A DNA stretch of 64,000 nucleotides from Trileptium ribeirensis (Eukaryota; Nematoda; Enoplea; Enoplida; Thoracostomopsidae). This document shows, piece after piece, positions 23,241 through 36,425 of this stretch. A model generated the notes under the pieces. The model worked only from the letters and a program-made list of their open reading frames with translations, was not told the origin of the DNA and did no database searches. The position numbers and the translations under genes were made by a program. Within the stretch, counting starts at the first letter, position 1, and each line of letters begins with the position of its first letter. Location: positions 1-64,000 of the forward strand of contig JASANE010028061.1 in the NCBI GenBank assembly GCA_030248225.1, written 5' to 3'.

Positions 23241-25666
23241 TAAATCCGTTTTTGAAAAAAACTACAAAAAATATTTCTTGTACCCGACAGATATTAGGCC
23301 TTTCAAAACAAAAAAAATTTAAATCGGTCCAGTAGCTATTAAGGAGTTAGACTGACGGGGACGATTTTACCCCCTCTGACGAAAACAAACGCTTCCCTCC
23401 GCTCAATTAGAATGTAAGAATATAATCGTGCAATTACAATAAATTAAAAACTTTGGTAAGCCTGGAAAAAATTGCGGATAATTAGATATTTCAAATGTTA
23501 AATCTTCGAGCCCCAGAAACATAGTTTAGCATCGATTAGACTAACTGTGCTTGCTCCTTTATTCCGCATTTTTTTCGTGTGTCGGCCAGGCTTTGCTTAA
23601 AAAGCCTTTTATCGAATGTAGCACATAAACTATTACCATGTGACACATGACAATTTCCTAATCCGACACCATGTATCGTAAATATTTAAGCAGTAAAATT
23701 TTAGTTGGAGGGGCACCCACATATTGCGGAGGTCAGTCTCAGGAGATTCATATCACGGCTGCAAATTGAAATAATTTTCGGATTTGTAAGCTGGTGTGGC
23801 ACCAACCTAAACTGGGGCACAGTAATGGCTGTCCAATGCCCCAGTGGCGACACCAATGATTTAGGATGTGCGTCTGGGACAGCGGGTGCTGATCCTCAGG
23901 TTTAGGTTGCGGAGACCAAATGACGGATCTCCGGCTTTGTCCATCACATTGCATTGCACATTTATTCTCATGTTGATAGTCACTTTTAGCTCCTGGTGAT
24001 GTTATAATTTGGTTCAGACCACAAGTCCCACTTTTCAGCTCGTGGCTACGCTTGGTTTTGAGCTCATGACTAAAAATCTGGGTATAACATGATACGGCAA
24101 TAATTCGAATCCTCCCAGTTTCATATCGTTTTGGGTCCCGTATTTTTAATGTAATTAGGAGAGCTTTGCAGTTGTTCAGAGAAGCTATTATAGAGGTACT
24201 ACTTCATAACTATGAAATAATGTTAATCTTGAATTCAAAACCCGTTTTATAACAAAACAGCTAACTTTAAACATGAACCCTTTAGTCAAATTTTACAATT
24301 GGAATCTCAATAATAAATCATACAAGAAAGTGTGTTTGCAAATGGCGCTTCGCTGCCCCGGGGGAGGGGCTCCGCTTTGTGACGTGCTCTCTGTATATTA
24401 TTGGTACCATCCCAGTTTGCAGCTGTAATGAAATTTTGTTTTTCAACGTGCTATCGTGTGATAATTATTTGAGTTTGGGATTAGTTCTTAATTTGTCATC
24501 TGCATACCATGAGCAATTATGAAGTGAACGTGGTCAGATGAGCAATACAGCGCTATTTCGCATTGCTATATCCAATCCAATGTGCACTATTATTGCACTG
24601 TGTGTAGAGTGTTCACATCGCATCTGATACAATACGGCATATACAATTTTATCGGATCCGAATCGGATGATGAGGTGTGAAAACAGACACACACTGCACA
24701 TGTATATGGTACTAAATGAGTTTGATTTGGTCGTATTGGATCGGATCCAATGTCAACAGAAATCGGAATGGAACTGTAGGATCGGACGCTTGGTGAACAT
24801 GGCCTGAGAAATTAATAAGTGCATATACAAATGTCTAAAAGTGGCGAATGTTTATATTAAAATATGTGTTTGTAAAATGCTGTTTATATTTAACAAATTG
24901 GACATGCTTGTCTTGTATATCCTATGTTTCCGTACTGGGCTAAAGTGCTCGCAACTGTGTTGCGATCGATCAGCATGCGTCACTACAGAGGTCATGTAAT
25001 TTGTGAAACGGTCAGAAAGATGCAGTGAAATGTATCAAAATTGTATTTATCCAAAATGCAATAATTTCTTTGTTTGTTAGTAGCATTTTCAAAAACTTTT
25101 ATTACTAAAATTGTTCAGTTACGCAATACCGTTACTATTTAGATTCATTATACGTTTTTATTACTATTAATAATTTTTGTAATTGTCGTAATTGTCGAAA
25201 AGGTAATGTTTCTAAAAAATGCTGCTTAATTCGCACATTGCGTATAGCTATCATCAGTAATAGATATTTTGGCATTATGACAGGTTTCATTATCAAATTT
25301 GATCACGAGATAAGATATATATATATATGTACCGTGCGATTGTTCACATGGCTTCCTAAGCGTAAAGTTGGGTAAATAGCGTGCGGAAAATTTGAAAATT
25401 TTAGCAGTTACGAGTAAATTTTTATGCACATTTTTGCAAATATGTAATTATTAAAATTTTAGCAAGTTCTGAGCAATTTGGAAGCGTACCCCCGGAATCA
25501 TCTGACCCCTCCGCATCCGACAGACGTCGGACACCAATAATATAGAGTGGATGATCTGCAATAAATTGATGATCTGAATAAAAATTATGTATAATCGGTA
25601 TTTTGTTCATCCTTCAGTTCGTGTAAAATTTCGACAGGCATGCGCTGCAGTGCCACACATAAAATG

Positions 25667-25957
25667 TTAAGGCGTGTTCACACGCTCAAACTTTTTGCTC
25701 AAAATTTGAGGTCAAAGTTTGATCAAAATTTGAAAGGATCTTTTTGACATTTTTTGCAAGTTTGAACGTATAAACACTATTCAAACTTTTCATGAATATT
25801 CCTGTAGCCAATCATGGACGAGATGTATTGCCTGAAAAAGTTTGAGCTCAAATATTAATCTCAAATTTTAAGATATCGCAATTTTTATCTAAGAATCACC
25901 ATCAAATTTTGAGCTCAAAATTTGAGCAAAAAGTTTGAGCGTGTGAACACGCCTTAA
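25667..25957. mobile_element. TTAA-flanked palindromic element (piggyBac-like MITE), copy 1
   Basis: TTAAGGCGTGTTCACACGCT at the left is mirrored by AGCGTGTGAACACGCCTTAA at the right. Inverted repeats run about 45 bp, continuing through CAAACTTTTTGCTCAAAATT. TTAA at both ends fits the piggyBac target site. It is 291 bp including TTAA and has no coding capacity. Confidence 0.8.
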
Positions 25958-26292
25958 GTTATCACCGTTTTCTACAGTATCATGCATGGACTGTTTGAAA
26001 TATCAATTTCCAAGTTACAGACTTTCGGTTCGGAAATTATAAATTGATTTGAGTATGTGTTATGTACCTGTATACCTTAATAATCAATTAGCGACATCCG
26101 ACAATCTCAGTAAAGAAATATTTGTATTAAGCTAGTTATGTTTGGGTTCGTCAATCTAATAAAAGCGCGCTATATAACCCAGTGCTTTTAATCGGCCTTT
26201 GCGGCCGTTGGAATGGGTATATAACTAGAATTAACTGCAACCATCCATAGCAGTGTTTGCGAAGTTGCATCAGTTTGCTTCACTGCATAGGC

Positions 26293-26538
26293 TTAATGTT
26301 TGTACACACGCTGAAACTTTTGATCAAAATTTGAAAGCATATTTTTGCATTTTTGGTAAATTTGAACGTGTAAATATTGCTCAAACATTTCGAGGGTATT
26401 CCTTTTGCCAATAATCGATAAAATATATAATCTGAAATTTTAGCTCTAATTTTGATCTCAAATATTTGTTTAATAATTACCGTCAAATTTTGAGTTCAAA
26501 ATTTGAACAAAATGTTTGAGCGTGTAAGCACACATTAA
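26293..26538. mobile_element. TTAA-flanked palindromic element, copy 2 (older)
   Basis: The same family as the element at 25667: the left end is TTAATGTTTGTACACACGCT and the right end AGCGTGTAAGCACACATTAA. The interior shares the GATCAAAATTTGAAAG and GTCAAATTTTGAG words. It is shorter (246 bp) and more diverged, hence older. No coding capacity. Confidence 0.7.
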
Positions 26539-27889
26539 GATTATATTTCCTTGGCTGTTTAGGCGTTTATCGCTTGATGCTGAATCTTTTCAGTTTCATC
26601 TGCTTGTAGCCATTTACCGAAGTGTTCCAACAGAGGATCAGGTCTTTTTATACATACATTTACACTAGAAACTGTATATACAGTTCATTCAAGCAGTTAA
26701 GTGATGACTTATAGCCAGTATTAAAATGTCGTTGTATACTCTAATGAAATTGATCGCACTTTCGTGCTGATTAAAATAACTAGTGATGTAGCCTGAAGGG
26801 TTTCAGTCCGGGCCCGACCGCGCTCCAGTCAGGACTGGTCTTGACCGACAAAGGCTAAAACATATTTTGAGCCAACAGGCATGAAATTGTCCAACCGTCT
26901 TGTCCACTAAGGCGTATTTTAGAACTGGTTTTTACATGTTTAGAAGGATGTTATGATGAAAGATTTTGCCCAAATACGTGATCGGCTACCATGTTTTCAA
27001 ATTCTTCTAGTTCAAATAGTTTCATGTGTTGCTAAAATTTGGTGATTTGTTTGGAAAATCTTGAAGCTTACTGTTCAGCTTCAAGTGCTCAGCTACTCTT
27101 TCCGTATGTAGAGCTCATCCAGTTTTTATTGTTTTTACATGTAAATTGTAAAACCTCGTACTTTATCCTGTATATGTTTATGTGACTGCGTTAGTTCTAT
27201 TTCTAACTTCCAATTCTCCAACGTGAGGTTTCCTATTGTCAAAAATATATTTAGCATTAGTATATATAATTCTATACTTATGACGCTGACACTATACGTT
27301 TTGTTCTACTTTTAATTAAAGATCCCTGTCGGTCAGTTACTTCTTCAAAGATTCATAAAGCTGACAGGTTCGGAAACGGAAGCCGGTTAAACTAAAAAAC
27401 TTCTGGTACTATATGTTTCACAACTTCAAAAATAATTGAGCTAGGCCATCGTCTGTAGACCACGATTCTTGACATGTGGTGATATTTATCGATACCAACA
27501 CATGTTTAACAGATGCCACCTGACTTCTTGTAACGTACTTCCACGCCACATTTCTGTCTTTGGACTGCCAAATTTTCGATGCCCGCTACTTCTTATTTTA
27601 AATATACAGCGTTCATTCTGGTCAACTTGATATGCTCAACTTAGCTCTGGTTATATCTGTTAAATAGCAGAGTGTCACCAACTCCAGTCACATCGCTAAC
27701 TATAGCATGGAATCGCAACTATGCACTGATAATAGGAAAACTGACAGTACTAACAAAACTATTATATACTATGCGTATGCCTTATTTCAGGCCATCCAGG
27801 TAGCGTGTTTCAAACCTACCTTTTCTTATTATAATAATATTACTATAGTTTGTAATCTGGAATATGCCGCATCATTAAGTTTAGCCCGA

Positions 27890-28052
27890 TCTGACCCGAC
27901 CCGCGGGCAGACAACTCAACCCGACCCGCGGACAGACAACTCAACCCGACCAGCGGGCAGACAACTCAACCCGACCCGCGGGCAGACAACTCAGCCCGAC
28001 CCGCGGGCAGACAACTCAACCCGACCCGCGGGCAGACAACTCAACCCGACCC
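27890..28052. repeat. 25-bp GC-rich minisatellite, six copies
   Basis: The unit CCCGCGGGCAGACAACTCAA plus CCCGA recurs with its GCGG core at 27903, 27928, 27953, 27978, 28003 and 28028. It is strongly GC-rich against an AT-rich background and lies about 0.6 kb before the first well-supported LARP4 exon. A 132-codon open frame through it reflects the repeat and shifts frame each unit, so it was not called as a gene. Confidence 0.9.
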
Positions 28053-28630
28053 TCCCTCCGCCGGACCCGACCGCCATCTTTACTTCTAATATTGAAAGGT
28101 TATAAACGGCGCCATGTCAGCGCAGCACCGTACTATCTTCAGCAGGGCTTAATGTTTTTCTCTACGTTTATTTTGAAACATATTTTCCGGCACGCTGTGA
28201 TCGTGCGTTAAGGCAGTTCGTTATGCAAATACGATCGTCTGGATTTTTAAGCATCGCACCATCGCATCTGTTCCAATGCTATAGTGCGTGAATTTTTCTT
28301 GATCTTTCCGCGAACCATTTGCCTATGTCGATAAGCTTAGGGCGTTTTTGAAAAGGCTACGCCGCGGCATTATTTGTAGGTTGCATCGAGTTAGTTGAAA
28401 ACAGATTGAATCGTGATAGAATGAATAGTTTTGTTGTTAAAATAATGGTGGTGGTACTTTAATTACTAATGTTTGTTCCATTTTATCAGTTTAGCTAATG
28501 CCCGAATTATTAAAGTACGCTAAAGCTGGGGGTCTTCGAACTCTGTTTTAGGACATATTCACGGCAAGCTGACTGATTTTAATTATATACAATCTATGTG
28601 TATATATAGCGGTTGACATTTTTATTTCAG

Positions 28631-29053
28631 AATACGACACCCAGGGACACGGCGACGTGTGTCTGGACGAATACGTAGGAACGGTTGTACCGTCTTCGAT
28701 TCTCTCCACAACTGTGTCCACACATAGCGGTGGCGCCGCCGCGGGTTCAGGCCTGCTCCAAGTTTATACTCCGAGCTGCTCTAGCACTGCAGCTAATCGG
28801 AATTCCGATCAGCACCGCGATTCCGGTCGATGCTTGTTGATTCCAACTTGTGGCGGATCGCCAAGTGCCGATATTGTCGATCACCATCATCATCAGCCGT
28901 CTTGTTACATCGCGACACCGGGCAACGAACAGCAGCAACAACTGCAATACACTGACGCGCAAATTGTTGGACACGATCATCATCATCCACACCGACATCA
29001 TCACTGTTCGAACACCGATGGTCGATGTAGCGAGGCATCGCAGCATTCGCTTA
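28631..29053 (+). CDS. LARP4: LARP4-type protein, N-terminal low-complexity exon
   Basis: The acceptor TTATTTCAG precedes 28631 and the donor A/GTAAGT follows 29053. The exon is 423 bp and phase 1-1. It encodes YDTQGHGDVCLDEYVG, a Ser/Gly stretch, and two His clusters (VDHHHHQ and HDHHHPHRHHHC). Assignment to LARP4 rests on phase continuity with the next two exons, since the N-terminal region is poorly conserved in the family. Antisense open frames here are shadows. Confidence 0.7.
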
Positions 29054-29276
29054 GTAAGTGTCTCTGCTATACGATATTCACCGTCTTCCGACAGTATTAT
29101 AACATTGTTATTGGCTGATCGTACTAGAGTTAATGTTTGCGTATAGCACATGAACGATGTGGGACAAGTTCATATGGCATGCCTGTCTACAGCCCTCCGA
29201 AAAGATGGGGGTATATGTTCATTCTCGGGGAAAATTTCAAAATTGGGGAAAGGAATAAATTGTGCTTAAAGCTTCT

Positions 29277-29655
29277 TGGGCTCTCCATTCGCTGAAAATT
29301 TTGCCAGGGGGCATGACCCGGAGGGCCCCTGCTTCCGAACTAAGGGGCGCGCGATTTTGCCAAGGGACATTTTGTCAAGAGAAAAATGGTTAAAAATCGT
29401 GCCAGAAACTGTCAAACCGCTTTTGATGGAGAGAAAAAACGAGTTTGAAGCAAATTTTAACAAATTTGCGAAATATTTGGTTTCAGGAAGATATACAAAT
29501 TTTGATCAAATTTTATGTAGTTTGGACCGACTGGAAACAAAAAGAAGCGGTGAACTGGGGGAACCGAAGATTTTCCAAGGCGGCATGAAGCAGGGACCAA
29601 CTGCTCTGAACCAGGGGAAATCGAAAAATGCCAGCCCCCCAATTTGGAGAGCCCA
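29277..29655. mobile_element. Short inverted-repeat element, copy 1
   Basis: TGGGCTCTCC at the left is mirrored by GGAGAGCCCA at the right, spanning 379 bp. Words such as GGGGGCATG and CCAGGGACATT-like runs are shared with a related copy at about 54452-54841. A 133-codon frame crosses the element but has no recognisable content. No clear target duplication. Confidence 0.5.
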
Positions 29656-31468
29656 GATTTCCATATTTTCATTGTAGTGTTACTGTCGTATAAGTATTTT
29701 CAAGCTTTACAACGCCGTTTCACGATTACGAATAATGGTAATTGTCTTAAAACATTTTGGATTATAAAAAACGTAAATTTAGAGACATAAATTTTTTTAT
29801 ATCTTGTTGAACACGGGACTATTGGTCAAGTGAGGGACGAACATGGGGGATTTGGAATGTGGTGGTCCCCCCAACTGCGGACAGGCCAATATGGACTTTT
29901 GATCGCTATGGAATAACGACCGCGGCTGGGTGATCTGAATTTTTGTTACGCAACGATTCCGGATTCACATTATTGAATTCTGGATGTTAACACCGAATTT
30001 TTACTTTTCGTGTTGCAATGTGTGCAGATATATCAGCTACCAAACTAAGTTCATTTTATGAGAACTAAGGCTCTATAGAACTGTATATAAAGCTTTTGCC
30101 CAAGCCCTTGATATAGAATCAATGTTCAACACTGTGTTTAAAGGGCCTACGAGTCCCGAATTACATTGAGCCGATCATATGTATCTTAAAGCCAATGAAA
30201 ATAATACGAGCCTTCTTGTGATCATTTTATAAGACGAGAGAATATTTATGTCTGCATAAGATGAGTTGTTTTGATGATTACCTATATTATAGGATTGGTT
30301 AAAATGGGTTTTTAAATGTGCCCAAGAGACTAGAAATAACACGGAAACGATCATCATAACCAATAATAATAAACATGTTCTTGCGCTCATTTTGCACAGC
30401 GATAAATGCTCAATGCACCTGAATGTGAAGCGTTATTGCAGCGGTTACCTACGTTGTGGAATTAGGTAAAATTGGGTTTTGAAATTGGCCCATATGAAAT
30501 GCACGAAAATGACCATTATCTCCAGGAATGAAATTGTATACAAGTGTATACATTGACTGATACAATCAGAATACAAAAACTTGGTCTCGGCAAGTCCCTA
30601 GTTTTAAATTTATTGATATCTTTTAATTCAATTCGAGTAAACATGCGCGTAGATTACTTGTTGCGGTGACATAGTGAACCCGTACGTTAAAAGAGCATTT
30701 ACGTAACAAAAATTGCACAATTTTCAGTTCAGTTCAGTGCAATTATCAATGGAAATTGCTAAAATAGCAGTTAAACCGGCTCAGAAATATCGGGAAATCG
30801 CTTCTCATAGATTTTTGGCGTTGGGACAGAATTTTAGAAGCACTATTGTCAACTTGTGTCTTTTTCTTAGGGAACAAAAGCTAACCACTTAGTGGCATTG
30901 AAGAAACATTGTTGACGAGCATGGAGCAACCGTTCTGCACCGGGGGAAACACATTTGGATTTCCCGCCTGCTCCCGAGTTTCAAGATCTCATGTTACTAA
31001 CAGACCACGACACCGTGCAATACGTCATTCTAGTACTGGCTATTATTATGCTTAAATAAACATTAAGACTTCAGCTGCATGAACCCTTCAAATTACCAGA
31101 GTAAAATAATACGCCAGTTATGTCATAAGCAACGTCACTGTTTATTTCTGCTACCGGGTGAACTAAAAGACGAAGACTCTTGAAATTTACTGTGTAAACG
31201 TGGGTGATACAGTGAAATTTTGGTGGCCTTTTGTCATTGTACATGGTTGCAAAATATACAACATACATGATATAGCTTTCGTCAAGCAGTTCCGAAAAAA
31301 AATTCTATATCCTTTCTCGAATTTTACGCTACTGTTTTAGACAGAAAAATCAATTATATAATTCGTGAAAAAAACTATTGAAAAACATGATTCGCGAACG
31401 ATTTGCTTTTATTTCTGACAATTACTTTTAATGTGTGTTATCAAAATTTATTTCTTATTGTTTCTCAG
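29656..31468. other. LARP4 intron with dispersed-repeat fragments
   Basis: No exon seen. Stretches near 30290-30340 and 30450-30510 (GGTTAAAATGGGTTTTTAAA and TGGCCCATATGAAATGC) resemble each other and similar words near 43330-43560, indicating an old dispersed repeat. Confidence 0.4.
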
Positions 31469-31702
31469 AGTACGACGAATTTAACGGCGATATCTCTGCT
31501 GTTGTCGGCGGCGATGGCAGCTGCGGCGGTACGTCATGTCTAGTTGACTGTCCTCCTATATCAATCCAAAGTGGTCCAGGAGAACTTCATATTTACACTG
31601 GAGGAGATCACCATCATTATAACTTAAGCACTGATACAGGCTACTCGACTGGTAGCGGCGTTGTACATTGCTCTGATAGCGGGTCTCAAAATAACTCTCC
31701 AG
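31469..31702 (+). CDS. LARP4: LARP4-type protein, second supported exon
   Basis: The acceptor TTTCTCAG and the donor CCAG/GTATAT bound a 234-bp phase 1-1 exon. It encodes YDEFNGDISAVVGGDGSCGG, then a Ser/Gly/His-rich stretch (HHHYNLSTDTGYSTG). Its YD start echoes the YD start of the previous exon. Low-complexity N-terminal region, no named domain. Confidence 0.7.
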
Positions 31703-32843
31703 GTATATAATATACATTTATGTAGCTATGTATTTTAGTTTAAGCATAATCCTTTTTTTTTATGTAAAATTCGACTAAATTGATCGTCCAGGATTTGTTT
31801 CAAAATGAACACTAGGGCCAGACTGTGTCGGGTTCTAATTTTACTGGATCTGATTAGAGATTTCTGGGTCTGGAACAGGGAAAATATGTTTACATGTACA
31901 CAAACGATAATAGAAGTTTATACATACGTATGTATATACACACGTATACCATTACTAAGGGCCCATTGCCAATGACGCGCAAAATTTTTTTGCAGTTTTC
32001 ACCAAAACTACTTATTTAAGAGCAAAAATCGGGGAAATTATGAAGGAAAATGAAAAAATATTGGATTAAAAAGTTTACTTGAACAGATAACTTTATCAAA
32101 ATGGTGGTTTAGAACAAAATTTACTATAAAATCGTACTGGGTCCAGCTTGGGCCTGATTAGAAAATTTTGAGTCTGGGCCCACTCGTTGACCAAAAATCC
32201 CCAGTTGAGCGGATTCGTAGACGAGCCGCATCATCTCAGATCTTTCGTGATGTGTCGTCGACAAACGCACCTTTTGTCCAGACGTATTGTTCCGTATGTT
32301 TATACTGCGCTGACGTTGCTTGTATGCACTTTTAAGGACATAAGATATGTCGGGTTCAGACAAAATACGCTTAACTGTGACATTTTTATACCTTTCTCTT
32401 TAGAATGTAACGAAACGTGTGTTTTATTGACACTTAGCAGCTGCCGAAATTTTGTAAATTGCAAATTTATTATTAATACACCCAAGTCGGCATTCGTGAA
32501 AATTTCGTTTAGCCAAAAATCGAACCCAAATTTCATTGATTGAAATTGACCAATTTTTGTTGATTATTTTGCACTTATTTTTGATGATGGCTGTTATTTA
32601 GAACAGTAGTTGGTAAGTACTGAGTTTGTGGCTATTTAGTTGGATACTACATCGTTAATTATTTCTGGTACGAGTTACTAATGTGTGTAGCAAGATGTAA
32701 GCCAATATCGGGGGCATTGAAAGTTTATCATTGTTGATTTTAAACTATCTCCATTTAGCTTCGTAATACTGAATTCTTAGCAATTGGCATTCGCCGCCTG
32801 GGCTACACGACGAAGAAAGTAACACGCTTTCATCACTCATTTC

Positions 32844-33840
32844 CAGGGAATAACCGGAACCGAAATTTACCGGAACCGGAGCCAGCAACCGGAACCTTCT
32901 TTTTAAACCGGATCCAGCACCGGAACCTGGTCTTCGAAACTTATATATACGTAGTAAAACACATGTAAAATAAGCAAACTGTGTCAAATTGAATGTAGTT
33001 TTAACACATGGAGCGTAGACTAAACACTTTCGCCCTGTCTCTAGCCGCCCCGCTCGCTTTAATGGATATACGTTTGTTACATGCTATTCCTTGGGAAACT
33101 TGAAATTATTGGTTTATATGGTTCTAAAAGAAAATAAAAGAAGGTGTACAATAATTCCTGGTCAGTAGCCAGAAGCAATGTTTAGGCTAGCGTTGTTAAC
33201 CAGCGCCCTTCAGCTAGATGATAATGATGGCTTTCTGATCAAAATGTTGTATATGAAACAAACTGTGATACTGCTCGCACAGTTTCAATAAATACAGTGT
33301 TCATTACCAAGAATGCGGTTTCTGGCTGCGTTGCATATATGTTACTTTACTCCAATGTAGACTGATATACAAAGTTTGCAAGCGTACTGGCTGGTGCTTG
33401 ACGCAATTTATTTTAGCCAAACTTACAACATTATGTACATATATACAAAAATCCATACTCTGTTACCTAGGTGCACCGGCTTCATTCTAACATACACCGC
33501 AGACTTCTGAAAGGGTACAATAGCTGCTACCTACAAGCATCGACTTGGCTTTGTTTTATTAGCCAACTCCTGCAGAGTCAAAATGAAAAATTTATACTGA
33601 AATTATGTGTCCTACGCGTCACTGGGCAACTTGGTGACTTAATCTTCTTTTGTTTGGTTGTCTTGGAACTTGATCATTGTGCATATATTGCAAGTTTGGA
33701 CCACTGATGAAGCAAAAATTTGGAAAATTTTAAACAAAATTTCTAAACCCAAATTCCTGTTCCGGTATGGATTTTGCTTTTTGCCGGAGCTGCAACGGGA
33801 ACAAGATTTTAGCCGGAACCGAAATTCTGGTTACTCGATG
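32844..33840. mobile_element. Non-autonomous hAT-like element, copy 1
   Basis: Starts CAGGGAATAACCGGAACCGA and ends with a degraded mirror (CTGGTTACTCGATG). It is flanked by the 8-bp repeat CTCATTTC at 32836-32843 and 33841-33848. GC-rich ends carry several CCGGAACC words, while the AT-rich interior has no transposase. The interior aligns along its length with the copy at 44993-46151. CAGGG ends and 8-bp duplications are hAT features. Confidence 0.8.
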
Positions 33841-34109
33841 CTCATTTCCTACGACCAAACCAGCCACCATAATCGATTGGTTTCTCTCTGAAGGATATTG
33901 TGAAATTTCTTAATGCACCGATTCAACAAATCGTTTTGATTTCGAACTGGTGCTCACCAATAAAACTTGTTAGACGGAGCCCACCAAAGGAAACGAATCG
34001 TCCACTCTTTTAAACATCGCTCAGTAAAGGGAAGGGCTTAGTCGTTTTAATGGCTGGGGCCACTGGCTATTTACTTGATGTGATATATATTACACTTCTC
34101 GTCGAAGGT

Positions 34110-35390
34110 CAGACAATGTAGCATTACGAAGCACAAAATAGGTATGTCTTCAGTTTCGCATTGAACACAGCAGGTGTTCTGGTGTCACGCAGCGACGCAG
34201 GAATGTTGTTCCATAATTTTGAAGCCAGATGGCGAAACCGCCTTCCGCTAATCCGTGTCGGCTGAGCTTCAACGATTAGCCTTACCAATACAACGTGACG
34301 TCTGCAGCGGTTCAACCGCGATCTCTTTTGACAGGTACACAAGTGCGTTTATTAAGCATAGTGAATTACTACCAGCAGTTTTAAAATAAGACGAAGGCGT
34401 GCCGGTAGCCAATGGAGTTCGCGAATTAGGTTGGAGGTGGAATATCGCGTGTCTATATTATACACAAACCTGTCAGCGCATTTTTGGACTAGTTAAACCA
34501 TACAATCAAATCGGTAGGACAACAGGCTATCAACGAATTACAGTTGTCTGGATGCCTCGTGACGTGTGCAATTACCAGAGCTTTGGCAGACACCTGCGAT
34601 AGCCAGGGACGAACTTTTCATAGATTCTTTAGAACGGCCATGCAGGATCATACGATCGATGTTACTTCTGGTAACATGGCAAGCGATTCGTCAATGACAA
34701 CACCCAAGTTTCGTACGGTGGGAGTATGGCGACAAACGGTCGCTCCGACGGTAACTGATAGCTAGGACTTCGTCGTTGAGTTAAGTGTCGTCGAGCTAAG
34801 TGTCGTCGAGTAGAAAAGGGGAAGGAATGCTATGACTTCGAGTTTATTAGTGTCGTTGAACGCCAAGTCACTGGGAGGCATTCAAAACCTTACCGTAGCA
34901 ATAAATTTTGTTACGGATAGCCGACATGACACAAAGGATGCGCCACTCACAACGAGTTGAAGGTCGTCAGCGAAAGATATCTGCGAGAATTCCTGGAAAT
35001 GATTCAGCGCAGAAGTTAGGGGGGCGCATAGCAGGAGAAGAGCAACGACCCGATAACCAACCTTTGCAGAACATCGCATACTACATGACGGCCGGTCCAG
35101 GATTGTCAACGCCGAGTGAGCTATCGGCTGAAAATGAGCGTAGCCACGTTAGCACAGAACTATCCATTTACTTTTCGAGACGTTCAAGAAGAATGTCGTG
35201 GTCGACAGTGTCGAAGGCAGCCGATAAGTCTAATAAGATAAGGACGGAACAGCGTCCAGGTTCTTTAGCATTCCATAGTTTGCTGTTTACCGCAATCAAC
35301 CCTGTTGAGTGGCTAGCCTGTAGACAAACTGGATATGCATGAGCCGTCTTTATGTGCGTACACCTGGGTTGCTCTTCTGTCAACTCAGTT
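34110..35390 (-). pseudogene. Non-LTR retrotransposon fragment (CR1/L2-like reverse transcriptase), degraded
   Basis: Minus-strand frames at 35383-35168 read [20 protein letters not shown] then LLERL, the finger/palm region of a non-LTR reverse transcriptase. At about 34980 there is SFADDLQL, equivalent to the catalytic FADD motif. At 34342-34124 the reading is FRHLASKLWNNIPASLR and FNAKLKTYLF, the usual C-terminus. The pieces are in different frames with stops between them, so the element is dead and truncated. It lies in the large LARP4 intron. Confidence 0.8.
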
Positions 35391-36425
35391 CACGATCGTA
35401 GAAGTGATGAACACGAACAAATCACGATTTTTCCTTATGTACACGTACACGATTTGCGATGCAGCATCGCGTAGGCGCTGTTCCATGTACAGTACTCGCC
35501 GCAATTGACCACTGCTCGCTCGCGACTCGCTCGTTGCTCGCTCGCGACTCGCTCGCTACTGTAAAGCTAATGTTCGTTTGTTATTTGTTTATAAGAGTAC
35601 ATTAAAAACATAAGATTCGAAATTTCGTCACGCCATGAGTCATCGCACAGTATATTAAATATGTAACGGTTATGTGCCACAGTCTTGTTTTCCGTCGACT
35701 GTACTGGCGTTATATATACGTACGGTGGTGTACATAGGTTAAGTAGCAAGATTTAATACATATTTATATTTATACATAGCATGGGTCTAATATATCACTT
35801 AGTTTTACTTTTATATTTGTTGTTATCCACCAACCGCGCTAACATTTGTATTATTAATTAACGTAATTATTGTCGACAATTTATACGTTGCTGTTAAGTT
35901 GTTAATGCAAATTTCAAAACAAGGCTACTACCACATGATTCTAGAACATACATGTGCTAATAACGAGCTTGTTCCAAAAATTTTTTTTTCGCATTTACTT
36001 GTGAATCGACACGACACGTTATACATTGCGAATCGACACGTTATACATACAGTAAAATGAAACAAAATCAATTACATATACCTAATGTTCACTATGCTGA
36101 TTACTAGAATTCACTGTCGTATAGGTCCCGCTTTGGCCCGGCTTCATACAGCGTGAAAAATTGGTTTACATGGTAAACTGCCACATTTCAGCTTTAAGTA
36201 AAAATTTACAACTACATATGTACAAATCCGCATGTACTTTATAACTTGATCTAACAAATGAAAACATTGCAAAGTAGTCGCGGTTGCTCTTATCATAGAG
36301 TAAAACAGGCGTGCGGTAACTACTACTCCATACTCCGCTGTAATGTGAAAATACAAATTGCGACGCGAATTCTACGAGTAACCAACGAAATTATTTAGAC
36401 TGACGGCGCAAATACGCATCAATTA

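Noticed and set aside
24560..24810. Possible small inverted-repeat element with TGTTCAC ends
   Set aside because: The ends match only over about 7 bp plus scattered bases, and no target duplication was found.
27707..28105. 132-codon frame ahead of LARP4
   Set aside because: Its second half is the 25-bp minisatellite read in rotating frames, and its first half has no recognisable content or supported splice site.
28747..29151. Long antisense frames over the first secure LARP4 exon
   Set aside because: They mirror the GC-richer coding exon on the other strand and lack splice or domain support.
29276..29677. 133-codon plus-strand frame
   Set aside because: It coincides with a short inverted-repeat element and shows no domain.
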